This document shows positions 17,660 to 26,355 of a stretch of DNA of 61,854 bases, one piece after another. Where the stretch lies: positions 1-61,854 of the forward strand of contig CASAUJ010000003.1 in NCBI GenBank assembly GCA_949118805.1, given 5' to 3'. The notes beneath the pieces were generated by a model. That model had not been told where the DNA came from and did not search any database. It was given only the letters and a program-made list of their open reading frames with translations. The translations under genes and the position numbers were made by a program. Source of the DNA: an uncultured Clostridia bacterium. GTDB taxonomy: Bacteria > Bacillota > Clostridia > TANB77 > CAG-508. Each line of letters begins with the position of its first letter. Positions within the stretch are counted from its first letter, which is position 1.

Positions 17660-17775
17660 TCCTTAATAAATTATTCACTTTTCGTTCACACAATGGACAA
17701 ACTCTGCTGTTAAAATACAATCATAGTCAGTGAGAGATTACTGACTCTAAATTAAAAACATCCCCTTTTATTTTC

Positions 17776-17811
17776 AAAAAAAGAAAGAGAATTTCCTCTC
17801 TTTCTTTTTTT
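17776..17811 (-). terminator. terminator of the 17810 gene
   Basis: AAAGAAAGAGAGG/ATTCTCTTTCTTT hairpin with a T-run on the minus strand. Confidence 0.75.
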
Positions 17812-18667
17812 ATAGAATTACCAAATCCATTTCACTTGTAAAATTTTCATTTCCATAAGCATAGATAAGATACAAAGTATCTTTTGTTATATAAAATACT
17901 TTTGAATTTTCTACTTCATATCTTTTGCTTGTGATGTCTCGACTATATATGTTATATCCTATATTTTTTAAATCTTCTACTTTTTTTTGTTCCTTTTGAA
18001 TTTTATTTCTGATTTTTTGCTGTACTTCAAATGGTTCCATATTTTCTATTCTTAATACTTCTTCTAGACTAATTTCTTTGTTATTTCTTAAATCATAATT
18101 AAAAGTTTCGATAATAACTCTTTGTGCATTTGCTCCTTCTTTTAATTGGGAACGAATCATTAAAGATAAAATATCATTTTGTACATTTGCTACATATTCC
18201 ACATTGTAAATTATATTTTTATTTTGTGTTTGTATCACTTGGTTTAGTTTTTGGATAAAAGTTTCGATTTCTTGATTATATTCTTCTATTTTGGGATGAT
18301 CTATATTAATATATGGAATTTGTACTTCTATGTCATAATCATTTTCTTTTTTCTCTTTTCTTTCTATTTTGGTATATACAAGTGATTTATCGTTTTCTTT
18401 TTTCTTATTATCATGTCCTTCTCTATTTTCAATTTGATTCGTAAAGATATGTTCAAACTCTAATTCTAAATTTTCTATTTGTTCTTCTGTTTTATTTCCT
18501 AATTTTGTTTCTGTTTCAAAACCGAGTAATCTTCCAATCTCTATTCTAGCATAAAATTGAACATAGAAAGCAACAATAATAGCAATTACACAGGTTATTA
18601 CAATTGCACTATAAATCGTAATTTGTTTTTTGCTTAAAGCTTTTTCTTCTGGCAAAATTACTTTCAT
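17810..18667 (-). CDS. membrane-anchored protein with DUF3298/RsiV-like domain
   Basis: A 285-residue protein. One hydrophobic helix (about residues 20-40) anchors it, with a short cytoplasmic N-terminus. A long charged region (residues 60-110) links to a C-terminal domain whose NDILSLMIRSQ and FNYDLRNNKEISLEEVL stretches match the DUF4163/DUF3298 fold found in RsiV and PdaC-like proteins. No catalytic residues can be named. It may sense or bind wall fragments. No sigma-factor gene is adjacent, so a role as anti-sigma factor is not supported. Confidence 0.6.
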   Translation of the reverse strand: MKVILPEEKALSKKQITIYSAIVITCVIAIIVAFYVQFYARIEIGRLLGFETETKLGNKTEEQIENLELEFEHIFTNQIENREGHDNKKKENDKSLVYTKIERKEKKENDYDIEVQIPYINIDHPKIEEYNQEIETFIQKLNQVIQTQNKNIIYNVEYVANVQNDILSLMIRSQLKEGANAQRVIIETFNYDLRNNKEISLEEVLRIENMEPFEVQQKIRNKIQKEQKKVEDLKNIGYNIYSRDITSKRYEVENSKVFYITKDTLYLIYAYGNENFTSEMDLVIL

Positions 18668-18945
18668 TCCAATTCCTCTTTCTCATTTTTTTCAAATTAT
18701 ACCATGTTTTCTTTTTTTTGCCAAGAGAGAATGCTTATTTCAATAAGTTTCTATAAATGACATCCTCCTATTTAGGAACTTCTTCTCCTTCCATCTTTTC
18801 TATCTTAAAATCCCCTTTCCTCCCTTTTATTTTTTTCTTATTTTTACAGAATCTCTTATTTCCCTTCCAGAAAAATCTCTTTTATTTTTGTTTCAGAAAA
18901 TAAATAAATTATTCTTCCAATCTTTATCAAATTTAATTGAAATCA
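18668..18945. other. AT-rich intergenic region, no gene seen
   Basis: Between the divergent 17810 gene and clpE. Pyrimidine-rich on the plus strand. I see no ORF with a ribosome site, no tRNA and no clear CtsR operator. Confidence 0.5.
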
Positions 18946-18974
18946 TTGACTATTTCCTAGTTTTGCGATATGAT
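18946..18974 (+). promoter_or_regulatory. promoter of clpE
   Basis: TTGACT (18946-18951), 17 bp, TATGAT (18969-18974), about 40 bp before the start codon. Confidence 0.6.
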
Positions 18975-19016
18975 ATTATAGATTAAATTTAAATAGAAAT
19001 GAGGAATTAAAAACGT

Positions 19017-21380
19017 ATGTTATGTTCAGAATGTAATGAAAATCCAGCCATACTTTTTTATAAAAAAATAGAAAATGGAAAAGAATCCATGGAAGGCTAT
19101 TGTTATGATTGTGCCAAGAAAAAAGGAATCAATCCGAATGAAGTACTAGCCAAACAAAATGATGTATTATCTCATGATAAAGTAAACTTATCTGATATGA
19201 CAAAACAATTTGAATCTATTTTTAAAGATTTAGCAGAAAATATCAATTTAGAAGATATCGAAAATATAGAAGGTGCTATTACTTTTGAAAATCCTGATCC
19301 AAATGGAGATGAAGATTCACCTAAAATAGCAGGTGCCGCCATTCCACTTGGTTCTATCTTTTCCAATATGTTTCATGCACAAAATACTAAAAATAAAGAA
19401 GAGCAAGAAGAAACCACAAATAGTAGAAAAAAGGTAAAAGTAGAAAAAAAGAAGAACACCAAACAAAATAAAAAGAAAAAATTTCTTGATGTATATGGTA
19501 CAAATCTAACTTATAAAGCCAAAAACAATGAAATAGATATAGTTGTTGGCAGAGACAAAGAAATTCAAAGAATTGTTCAAATTTTAAATCGTCGTTCTAA
19601 AAATAATCCCTGTCTAATTGGAGAACCAGGTGTTGGTAAAACTGCTATTGCACAAGGTTTAGCGATTAAAATTGCCAACCAAAACGTACCTGCTAAACTT
19701 TTAAATAAAGAAGTTTATTTACTTGATATGACAGCTGTTATTGCTGGTACTCAATTTAGAGGACAATTTGAATCAAGAATGAAAGGGATTATTGATGAAT
19801 GTAAAGAATATGGAAATATCATCTTAGTTATCGATGAAATTCACAATATCATTGGTGCAGGAGATGGAGAACATTCTATGAATGCAGCTAATATTTTAAA
19901 ACCAGCTTTATCAAATGGAGAAATTCAATTAATTGGTACCACCACTTTAAAAGAATACAGAAAATATATTGAAAAAGATTCTGCTTTAGAAAGAAGATTT
20001 CAACAAGTATTAGTGGAAGAACCTAATATTGATGATTCCATTGGAATTTTAGAAGGCATCAAAAAATATTATGAAGAATACCATAAAGTAAAAATCTCTT
20101 CTGATGTTATTCGCCAAGTTGTTGTCATGTCTGAAAAATACATTCACGATCGATTCTTACCAGATAAAGCCATTGATATTTTAGATGAAGCTTGCTCTAG
20201 AATTAATCTTGAAAATAAAGATCTTTACAAATTGGAAATGCTAAAACAAGAACTTTCTCAAGTTCAATCAGAAAAAGAAGAAGTAATTGCAGCTGACTCA
20301 ACAGAAGACTATCAAAAAGCGGCTGATCTAAAAACCCGTGAATGTCAGTTAATAGAAGAAATTGATAAATTGAATAGTAAATTAAAATTAAAACAAATTA
20401 CGGTTCAAGATATTGCTAATGTAATTGAAAGTTGGACAAAAATACCCGTGAAAAAAATCACTGAAGCAGAGACACAAAAACTTTTAAATCTAGAAACCAA
20501 TCTTCATAAAAGAATTATTGGACAAGAAGAAGCGGTTAGTAGTGTAGCTAGAGCTATTCGAAGAAATCGTGCTGGTTTACAAAACACAAAAAGACCACCC
20601 TCTTTTATCTTTGTTGGTCCTACTGGTGTTGGAAAAACTGAACTTGCCAAGTCTCTCGCCTTTGAAATGTTTGGAAGTGAAGATTCTATTATCCGAATTG
20701 ATATGTCTGAATATATGGAAAGTCATTCTACTTCTAAATTGATTGGAGCTCCTCCTGGTTATGTTGGCTATGATGATGCGGGACAATTAACAGATAAAGT
20801 AAAAAGAAAACCTTATTCTATTATTTTATTAGATGAAATAGAAAAAGCACATCCTGATGTATTTAATATCTTGCTTCAAGTATTAGATGATGGCAAATTA
20901 ACAGATAGTCAAGGAAACTCTGTTAGCTTTTCAAATACCATTATTATCATGACTTCTAATGCAGGTTCTAATTTAAATAATAATGCTATTGGGTTTGGAG
21001 GACAAACCATTAATAAAAATAAAATAATAGATAGTTTAAAAGATATCTTTCGTCCTGAATTCTTAAATCGAATTGATGAAATTGTAGCTTTTGATAGTTT
21101 AACAAAAGAACAACTATTACAAATTGTTGATCTAATGTTAAAAGATACGATCACTGCTTTAAGGGAAAAAGATATTCAAATTGATATTACCAAACCAGCC
21201 AAAGATTTTATTTTAGAAAAAGGAACTGATGTTAAATTTGGCGCAAGACCTCTAAGAAGAGCCATCCAAAAATATCTTGATGACGAACTTTCTGAGATGA
21301 TATTAAGAAGTACCTTAGTCGATGGAAAAATGGTAGTTGTTAATTTAAAAAATAACAAGCTAAACTTTGAAATAAAATAG
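19017..21380 (+). CDS. clpE: ClpE-type AAA+ unfoldase with N-terminal zinc finger
   Basis: A 787-residue Hsp100 ATPase that feeds substrates to ClpP. The N-terminus carries a four-cysteine zinc finger ([10 protein letters not shown]... CYDCAKKKG), the mark of ClpE rather than ClpC. A low-complexity charged linker (about residues 125-160) leads to D1 (Walker [10 protein letters not shown], Walker B VIDEIHNI), a coiled-coil/UVR-like middle region, and D2 ([18 protein letters not shown], sensor GARPLRRAI). Ribosome site TGAGGAAT. pgsA follows after 9 bp and is probably co-transcribed. Confidence 0.92.
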   Translation: MLCSECNENPAILFYKKIENGKESMEGYCYDCAKKKGINPNEVLAKQNDVLSHDKVNLSDMTKQFESIFKDLAENINLEDIENIEGAITFENPDPNGDEDSPKIAGAAIPLGSIFSNMFHAQNTKNKEEQEETTNSRKKVKVEKKKNTKQNKKKKFLDVYGTNLTYKAKNNEIDIVVGRDKEIQRIVQILNRRSKNNPCLIGEPGVGKTAIAQGLAIKIANQNVPAKLLNKEVYLLDMTAVIAGTQFRGQFESRMKGIIDECKEYGNIILVIDEIHNIIGAGDGEHSMNAANILKPALSNGEIQLIGTTTLKEYRKYIEKDSALERRFQQVLVEEPNIDDSIGILEGIKKYYEEYHKVKISSDVIRQVVVMSEKYIHDRFLPDKAIDILDEACSRINLENKDLYKLEMLKQELSQVQSEKEEVIAADSTEDYQKAADLKTRECQLIEEIDKLNSKLKLKQITVQDIANVIESWTKIPVKKITEAETQKLLNLETNLHKRIIGQEEAVSSVARAIRRNRAGLQNTKRPPSFIFVGPTGVGKTELAKSLAFEMFGSEDSIIRIDMSEYMESHSTSKLIGAPPGYVGYDDAGQLTDKVKRKPYSIILLDEIEKAHPDVFNILLQVLDDGKLTDSQGNSVSFSNTIIIMTSNAGSNLNNNAIGFGGQTINKNKIIDSLKDIFRPEFLNRIDEIVAFDSLTKEQLLQIVDLMLKDTITALREKDIQIDITKPAKDFILEKGTDVKFGARPLRRAIQKYLDDELSEMILRSTLVDGKMVVVNLKNNKLNFEIK

Positions 21381-21389
21381 GAGAAAATT

Positions 21390-21983
21390 ATGTTAAAACA
21401 TGTTCCAAATATCTTAACTGTTGTTCGACTTTTGTTTATACCACTCATTGTATTTTACATTTTTACTGGCAATTATATCTTTGCTTTTGTATTTTTCACA
21501 ATATCTGGAATAACAGATATTGCAGATGGTTTTATTGCCCGAAAATTTAATCTTGTTTCCAATTTTGGAAAATTGATGGATCCTTTGGCTGATAAACTAA
21601 CACAAATTGCTACTTTGGCTTCTCTTGTATTTACTGATATGATTCCAGTTTGGATTTTATTAATTGTATTTTTAAAAGAATTCATTATGATTTGTGGTGC
21701 CTCTTTCCTTTATGGAAAGGATGTCGTTGTTTATAGTAAATGGTATGGAAAACTTGCTACTGTATTATTCTATATTGCAATTGTTACTTCCCTTTTATTA
21801 AAACAATTTAATTTGACTCATATTTGGGAATTCTTAGATTTAAGTATTTTCGCTCTGGCTTTAATGGCTACTATTTTTTCTTTGGTTATGTATGTAAGAG
21901 ATTTATATAAAAAAGGCTTTATTGATAAACAAGATTTAAAAAAGGAAGTTACAATTGATCAAAAAGAAAAAAAGAAGAAATAA
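21390..21983 (+). CDS. pgsA: CDP-diacylglycerol-glycerol-3-phosphate 3-phosphatidyltransferase
   Basis: A 197-residue membrane enzyme making phosphatidylglycerol-phosphate. The CDP-alcohol phosphotransferase signature D-G-x2-A-R-x8-G-x3-D-x3-D is visible as DGFIARKFNLVSNFGKLMDPLAD. N-terminal MLKHVPNILTVVRLLFIP is typical. A Lys-rich tail ends the protein. Co-directional with clpE, and ended by a strong terminator. Confidence 0.93.
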   Translation: MLKHVPNILTVVRLLFIPLIVFYIFTGNYIFAFVFFTISGITDIADGFIARKFNLVSNFGKLMDPLADKLTQIATLASLVFTDMIPVWILLIVFLKEFIMICGASFLYGKDVVVYSKWYGKLATVLFYIAIVTSLLLKQFNLTHIWEFLDLSIFALALMATIFSLVMYVRDLYKKGFIDKQDLKKEVTIDQKEKKKK

Positions 21984-21990
21984 AAGATGT

Positions 21991-22020
21991 GCCCCTCAGT
22001 TCAAAGAACTGAGGGGCTTT
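21991..22020. terminator. bidirectional terminator after pgsA
   Basis: GCCCCTCAG-TTCAAAGAA-CTGAGGGGC-TTTT. It also ends the minus-strand small transcript that starts near 22265. Confidence 0.9.
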
Positions 22021-22021
22021 T

Positions 22022-22045
22022 CTACAACCTTCTAAAATTTGTCAT
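22022..22045 (-). CDS. possible 7-aa peptide ORF
   Basis: ATG ACA AAT TTT AGA AGG TTG TAG preceded by AAGGAG with a 7-nt spacer. It is the last of three short ORFs with ribosome sites in one presumed transcript. Translation is unproven. Confidence 0.3.
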   Translation of the reverse strand: MTNFRRL

Positions 22046-22056
22046 CTGCAAACTCC

Positions 22057-22128
22057 TTACCCGACGATACCGACGCCGACGTTGCTACCGCTTTCCGCGA
22101 TCAACTCATCAAAGAACAAATACTTCAT
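22057..22128 (-). CDS. possible 23-aa small protein
   Basis: Open frame MKYLFFDELIAESGSNVGVG plus three residues. A ribosome site AAAGGAG lies about 12 nt upstream; a nearer ATG (22133) opens only Met-Lys-stop. More GC-rich than its surroundings. It has no recognised relative and may be part of a regulatory RNA rather than a protein. Confidence 0.35.
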   Translation of the reverse strand: MKYLFFDELIAESGSNVGVGIVG

Positions 22129-22188
22129 TTCATAAAAGTTCTCCTTTCATGTTGTTTGATCTACTTGTACTCTAAACTTTTTGGGATT

Positions 22189-22224
22189 TTAGTAAAATCC
22201 TGGTGGAGCTCTTATCCTCCGCAT
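22189..22224 (-). CDS. 11-aa leader peptide with CGG as codon 2
   Basis: ATG CGG AGG ATA ... TAA encodes MRRIRAPPGFY. A strong AAAGGAG ends 5 nt before the ATG, and a good promoter lies upstream. A small hairpin (GGATTTT/AAAATCC) overlaps the stop codon. If CGG shifts frame as in bofA or truA, translation would stop after Met-Gly-Gly. The design resembles an attenuation leader sensing how CGG is decoded. This role is inference. Confidence 0.45.
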   Translation of the reverse strand: MRRIRAPPGFY

Positions 22225-22270
22225 ATGACTCCTTTCGTGGTTAGTTTGGTTTTCAACCAGTTACTATCTT

Positions 22271-22299
22271 AGTATAACATAATAAAGTATCGTTATCAA
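22271..22299 (-). promoter_or_regulatory. promoter of the small-ORF transcript
   Basis: TTGATA (22294-22299), 17 bp ending TTTATTATGT, TATACT (22271-22276). Confidence 0.65.
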
Positions 22300-22314
22300 T
22301 ACTTTATGTATATT

Positions 22315-22917
22315 TTATTCAAAATCTTCTATTAATTGATTTAGAGCTTGTTTTCCATTTACTTGAATCCCTTTTTTCATATTAATCTTATCGGTTTCTG
22401 GTAAATATTCCGTTGTAATTCCTGTAATTTCTATTTCCTTTTGTGTTCCATCTGATAAAATTTGATAAATTGCCACTTCTCCTTCTTTATCTTTTACCAT
22501 ATAGTGTTCTTCACAATTTCCCTCCCTCTCTTGAAACAAAACAATTTCATTGGGAGAAAAACTTTCTATTTTATAATTAGCATACTTTTCTTGTATTTCT
22601 TCCTGACTTAAATTCACAAAATCTTTTGCTATTATTTCATTTTCACTTTTCGTATGTCCACATTCCAAAAAATAATTTTTCTTTGTTATTGTACAATTAG
22701 GAGATGTTTTTTCTTCTTGTGTATTGGCTCTTATTGTATTTTGGTATTCCATCCCTTCATATTCTTCTGTACACTCATCTAATATCTCTTCTTCTGCTAT
22801 TTTGGTTTCTGATTTTGGTACCTCCACCTTATCTGTTGGCATGTCCAAAACAATTGCTGTTATAATGGCACTAATTACAACCAAAATAGCTATTAATGTT
22901 ATTATTATTTTATTCAT
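22315..22917 (-). CDS. BofC-like exported sporulation protein
   Basis: A 200-residue protein with an N-terminal signal/anchor helix (residues 3-25). The C-terminal half, with HYMVKDKEGEVAIYQI, EYLPETDKINMKKGI and the closing LIEDFE, matches the bypass-of-forespore C domain. BofC acts between forespore and mother cell to restrain SpoIVB signalling to sigma-K. Paired cysteines in the middle (CTITKKNYFLEC) suggest an extracytoplasmic fold. With bofA in the same window it fits the sigma-K checkpoint. The match is to the domain; orthology to BofC is likely but not certain. Confidence 0.75.
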   Translation of the reverse strand: MNKIIITLIAILVVISAIITAIVLDMPTDKVEVPKSETKIAEEEILDECTEEYEGMEYQNTIRANTQEEKTSPNCTITKKNYFLECGHTKSENEIIAKDFVNLSQEEIQEKYANYKIESFSPNEIVLFQEREGNCEEHYMVKDKEGEVAIYQILSDGTQKEIEITGITTEYLPETDKINMKKGIQVNGKQALNQLIEDFE

Positions 22918-23043
22918 AAACTTTGTTCTAACTCCTTTTCTATTTTTTAGTAGTATTTACAAAGCTTTTGAAATTTATACCAATTTTTCTTCTCTCTTTT
23001 TAACAATAAATAGATAGAACGAGAAATAACTCCCTTTTTATTT

Positions 23044-23639
23044 TTAATTTAATATTTTATTTATCCAAATCTTCCCTTTTTTATTAATTCGTAGTGTAAT
23101 TTCTCTGTCCTCATCTGTTCGAAATAATTTATTTCCACTTTTCTTTAATTTTTCCAAAACATTAGAATTAGGATGTCCAAAAGTATTTTTTTCCCCCACT
23201 CCAATTAGTGCTATTTTGGGATTTACTGCATTTAAAAATTTTTCTGTCGATGAAGATTTTGAACCATGATGGACTACTTTTAATATCGTAAATTGTAATA
23301 TATTTGTACCTTTATATTTTTCTAAAATTTCCTTTTCAGCAACTTCCTTAATATCTCCTGTAAATAACATAGAAAAATTTTTATCGTTCAATTTGCATAC
23401 TAAAGATTTGTTATTCATACTATTTTCGTTAATTACTTCCTTTGAATTTGGCCATAATATATCAAAATATAAATTTTTTTCTATTTGGATTCTTTGTCCA
23501 ACTTCCACTACTTGTACTTTCACATTCTTCCCTTTTACTATTTTTAGAAACTCTTGATAATTTGTTGAATCTTCAAATTGCTTTCCTATAATAACACTTT
23601 TTACTTTTATTTCTTGTAATAAATATAGATAGAACTGTA
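23044..23639 (-). pseudogene. detached 3' end of a comEC gene
   Basis: About 198 codons similar to the last part of ComEC at 26352-26950: KSVIIGKQFEDSTNYQ, ENSMNNKSLVCKL, LKVVHHGSKSSST, GVGEKNTFGHPNSNVLEKL. No start codon or ribosome site lies at its beginning, which falls inside the metallo-beta-lactamase domain. The two copies agree at roughly 60 percent of residues, so the duplication is not recent. It lies on the far side of the coaB/nitrilase/lysR genes and may be the original comEC end displaced by that cargo. Confidence 0.8.
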
Positions 23640-23671
23640 CATGATCTCATTCAATGACTTATACCAAATTC

Positions 23672-23705
23672 AAAATTATGGGCATATAACTATACCCATA
23701 ATTTT
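23672..23705 (-). terminator. terminator of the coaB operon
   Basis: AAAATTATGGG...CCCATAATTTT perfect hairpin just after the coaB-like gene. Confidence 0.75.
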
Positions 23706-23714
23706 AGATAGTAC

Positions 23715-24479
23715 TTAGAATATTAATCCTTTAATTGCTATAGCAATTTCCTTCTTAGTCTGGCATTCACATACCACATTATCTTTACTAACTATCATTG
23801 CCCAATGTTTTCCACCTCCAATTTTGGATAAATCATTGGCAACAATATAATCTGCCTGATTCTTTTCGCGCAATCTTATAGCTACTTTTAACAGTTCCTC
23901 TCTGCTTACACCATCAAGTAACTTAAATCCAATCAATTTCACACTGGAATCTAGTTTCTTAATCATGCCAATTACTTTTGGTGTAAGACTATACATTGTC
24001 ATCAGATGTGGCTCATAGGAAGATATCTTTCCACTGTTGTCTGCAATAACACGTGGATTTTCAAAGATTTCCATAAGCCTTTGTTTTGTTATTGCTTCTA
24101 CAGGAATGCTTTGAAGTGTATCCCAAATCTCATTAACAAGTTCTTCTGCTCTTATAGAATACTTGCCTGCATAATCGCCTACTGCTGCAGAATGAATAAC
24201 GACATCAATTTTATTTTCACTAAAGATTTTCTGCAAAGCATCTATTAAGTCCTGCGTTGTCTCAATTGTGATATATTCTATCTTTGGACTATTCACACGA
24301 GGTTTATGCGACATTTTTGTAGAAACAAAAAAGATTTTTTCAATTTCTTCTGCTTTGTCTTCCAAAAATGTTTCTGCAAACACACAACCAAGTGCACCAG
24401 TTGACATATTAGTAATTTTCATTACTGAGTCAATTCTTTCATTTGTAGGTCCTGAAGTGATAATAATTTTTTTCTTCAT
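23715..24479 (-). CDS. phosphopantothenate-cysteine ligase-like protein (CoaB)
   Basis: A 254-residue CoaB-type protein without the CoaC decarboxylase domain. It starts ITSGPTNERID, the CoaB nucleotide-binding motif, and carries VIHSAAVGDY and ADYIVANDLSKIGGGKH, matching the A-V-A-D and N-K-type motifs. CoaB joins cysteine to 4'-phosphopantothenate in CoA synthesis. A stand-alone CoaB occurs in some Firmicutes. It follows the nitrilase-like gene by 16 bp, probably as one operon. No CGG codons. Confidence 0.85.
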   Translation of the reverse strand: MKKKIIITSGPTNERIDSVMKITNMSTGALGCVFAETFLEDKAEEIEKIFFVSTKMSHKPRVNSPKIEYITIETTQDLIDALQKIFSENKIDVVIHSAAVGDYAGKYSIRAEELVNEIWDTLQSIPVEAITKQRLMEIFENPRVIADNSGKISSYEPHLMTMYSLTPKVIGMIKKLDSSVKLIGFKLLDGVSREELLKVAIRLREKNQADYIVANDLSKIGGGKHWAMIVSKDNVVCECQTKKEIAIAIKGLIF

Positions 24480-24495
24480 GTTATATTCCTCCTTT

Positions 24496-25356
24496 TCATA
24501 AACTACTTACCACTATATTTCTTGGATTATTAATATATCTATCGCTTCTTCCAAACCGACTTAAGATTTCTGAAGCGATAAACTCCCCATAAACATACTG
24601 TGCCCTTTCTTGTGATAAAGATAAAATATGCATCAGATTTTTTTTTGTGTTTATTCTATCTTTTTTCAGCCACTCTTTTTCGTGAATAGAAATAGGACCA
24701 TAAATGTAACTTTGCCCATCACCATAGTCTTCCCCCTTATAGGTACTTACACAATTAAGTATAAATGTATAAATGGAATCATTATGATTATGTGTTACCT
24801 TTGTTTCTTCTTCAAAAACATGAGTATTGGAATTAGAACAAATAGTGAAAATCCCAAAAAGATTTTCATTATATTGGGAACTTCTTGCCACATAATAAGC
24901 AAGATGATAATATTCCATACAATTAAAGATATAAATCTTTTTTCCCTTTATGATAAACTCATGCTTGTGAAGCTCTGCTTTTAAAAATTCCTCTGGCTCC
25001 CTATAAGAAATTTTTCTCGCCATTGGCTCAGCACCAGAAGCATATCCTTTTGGAATTTCATATTTTTCTCCATTTTGAAAAACTACTGTCCTATTGACTC
25101 CATCTTTGTAATAACTTCCAGCAATAATAATTTTGTTAGGCTTTGAAAACTCTTTATAGTTTTCCTCAAATCTGCTGATATATGCCATTTCAGGAAACAA
25201 GGTAATATCAGGTTTCTTGTTTTGTATCATTTGAAATGCTTTCTTAAATTGCTCCCCCATACTATCTGTCTCAATTAAATATTCATCACAACTATTGCAA
25301 TCTAATGTCATATTTAATTGAAACATCAATACTGATAAATAATCATTTACCCGCAT
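24496..25356 (-). CDS. nitrilase-superfamily-like protein with CGG at codon 2
   Basis: A 286-residue protein resembling a carbon-nitrogen hydrolase: the Glu of LFPEMAY, an HxxK-like region after GYASGAEP, and the Cys of FNCMEYYH stand where the Glu-Lys-Cys triad is expected. Next to coaB it could hydrolyse a pantetheine-like amide, but this is speculation. The start ATG CGG GTA has AAAGGAG upstream, so codon 2 is CGG; a second CGG is at 24556-24558 near the C-terminus. A +1 shift at codon 2 would stop at once (GGG TAA). Reading it fully therefore needs CGG as Arg, unlike the lysR beside it. Confidence 0.6.
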   Translation of the reverse strand: MRVNDYLSVLMFQLNMTLDCNSCDEYLIETDSMGEQFKKAFQMIQNKKPDITLFPEMAYISRFEENYKEFSKPNKIIIAGSYYKDGVNRTVVFQNGEKYEIPKGYASGAEPMARKISYREPEEFLKAELHKHEFIIKGKKIYIFNCMEYYHLAYYVARSSQYNENLFGIFTICSNSNTHVFEEETKVTHNHNDSIYTFILNCVSTYKGEDYGDGQSYIYGPISIHEKEWLKKDRINTKKNLMHILSLSQERAQYVYGEFIASEILSRFGRSDRYINNPRNIVVSSL

Positions 25357-25458
25357 AATTTTTACTCCTTTCAATTTGATACTTGAATTATACATCAAAA
25401 AATGATATAATTCAAATGCATATTATTAATATTTATTATAAACGGAGGTTATATCAAT

Positions 25459-26355
25459 ATGAATATTAATTTTGAATACTATAAAACATTTTATTATGTA
25501 ACAATCTATCGGAAGTATCAGTAAAGCAGCTAACTTTCTACATATTTCGCAACCAGCAATAACAAAATCTATTCAAAAATTAGAACAAGAATTAGATATG
25601 ATGCTTCTTTATCGAACACCTAAAGGTGTTTGCTTAACAGAAAACGGAAAAATATTTTTTGAATTTATCAAAAGTGGTGTTGAAAGTTTTATGAATGGCG
25701 AACACAAACTTACTGCACTTAATAATCTAGAAACAGGAAACCTTAGAATTGGTTCAAGCACTACTGTTACTAAATATTATTTACTTCCTTATATAGAAAA
25801 ATTTCATAAGGTTTACCCAAAAATCAATATTTCTATTACAAACCATTTAACCAATACGATGCTATCTTTATTAAAAAAGGGAAGTCTTGATTTTTTAATT
25901 GTTAATCTTCCCATGAAATTTGATAATAGTTTAAATATAATTCCTTGTACCAAACTTCATGATTGCTTTGCTCGGAAATTTAGAATTCAAAAAACAAATT
26001 GCGAAACCAATCTCTTTAAAAGATTTAATAGCAAATTATCCAATTGTTACACAAAAAGAACCTTCTAACACTAGAACATTTTTAAATTCATTGATGAAAG
26101 AACATCATATAGATTTTCACCCTCAATTTGATATTGTAAGTTATAGCTTAGTAAAGGATTTTGGTAAAATTGGAATGGGAATTTCCTATATCACAAAAGA
26201 ATTTACAAAATCAGAATTACAAAGTAATGATTTATACCAAATACCAATTATTGAAAAAATACCAACTAGACATTTGCGGAATAGTAACAACTAAGTCTAC
26301 CATCAATACTCTTGCCGCTCAAAAGTTAATTGATATGATTCTTCATAAGGATTAA
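25459..26355 (+). CDS. LysR-family regulator, needs three +1 shifts at CGG
   Basis: A LysR-type transcription factor split over three frames by CGG at 25510-25512, 25973-25975 and 26277-26279. Skipping the C each time restores the winged-helix start (FEYYKTFYYVTIYGSISKAA), the effector domain, and the C-terminal RHLGIVTTKST...AAQKLIDMIL. The joined protein has 297 residues, normal for the family. GGAGG ribosome site before ATG 25459. It is divergent from the nitrilase/coaB operon, which it probably controls, and its stop codon overlaps the comEC stop. Three independent breaks at the same codon with everything else intact argue against simple decay. Confidence 0.88.
25510..25512 (+). other. 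CGG +1 frameshift site 1 in lysR
   Basis: Context ATC TAT CGG AAG; skipping C gives GGA (Gly) of YGSISKAA. Confidence 0.9.
25973..25975 (+). other. CGG +1 frameshift site 2 in lysR
   Basis: Context TTT GCT CGG AAA; skipping C opens the frame GNLEFKKQIAKPISL. Confidence 0.88.
26277..26279 (+). other. CGG +1 frameshift site 3 in lysR
   Basis: Context CAT TTG CGG AAT; skipping C gives GIVTTKS and the family C-terminus. Confidence 0.88.

Noticed and set aside
17690..17770. Short inverted repeat GTCAGTGAGAGATTACTGAC as a riboswitch
   Set aside because: A 6-bp arm only, no conserved aptamer blocks, and no gene directly downstream on either strand.
22018..22272. Plus-strand open frames after pgsA as genes
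   Set aside because: They lack ribosome sites, cross the minus-strand promoter region, and are explained by the opposite-strand small transcript.
24556..24558. Counting the C-terminal CGG of the nitrilase-like gene as a twelfth shift site
   Set aside because: The 0-frame tail (RFGRSDRYINNPRNIV) looks at least as protein-like as the shifted one, and codon 2 is also CGG, so the gene does not fit the rule.
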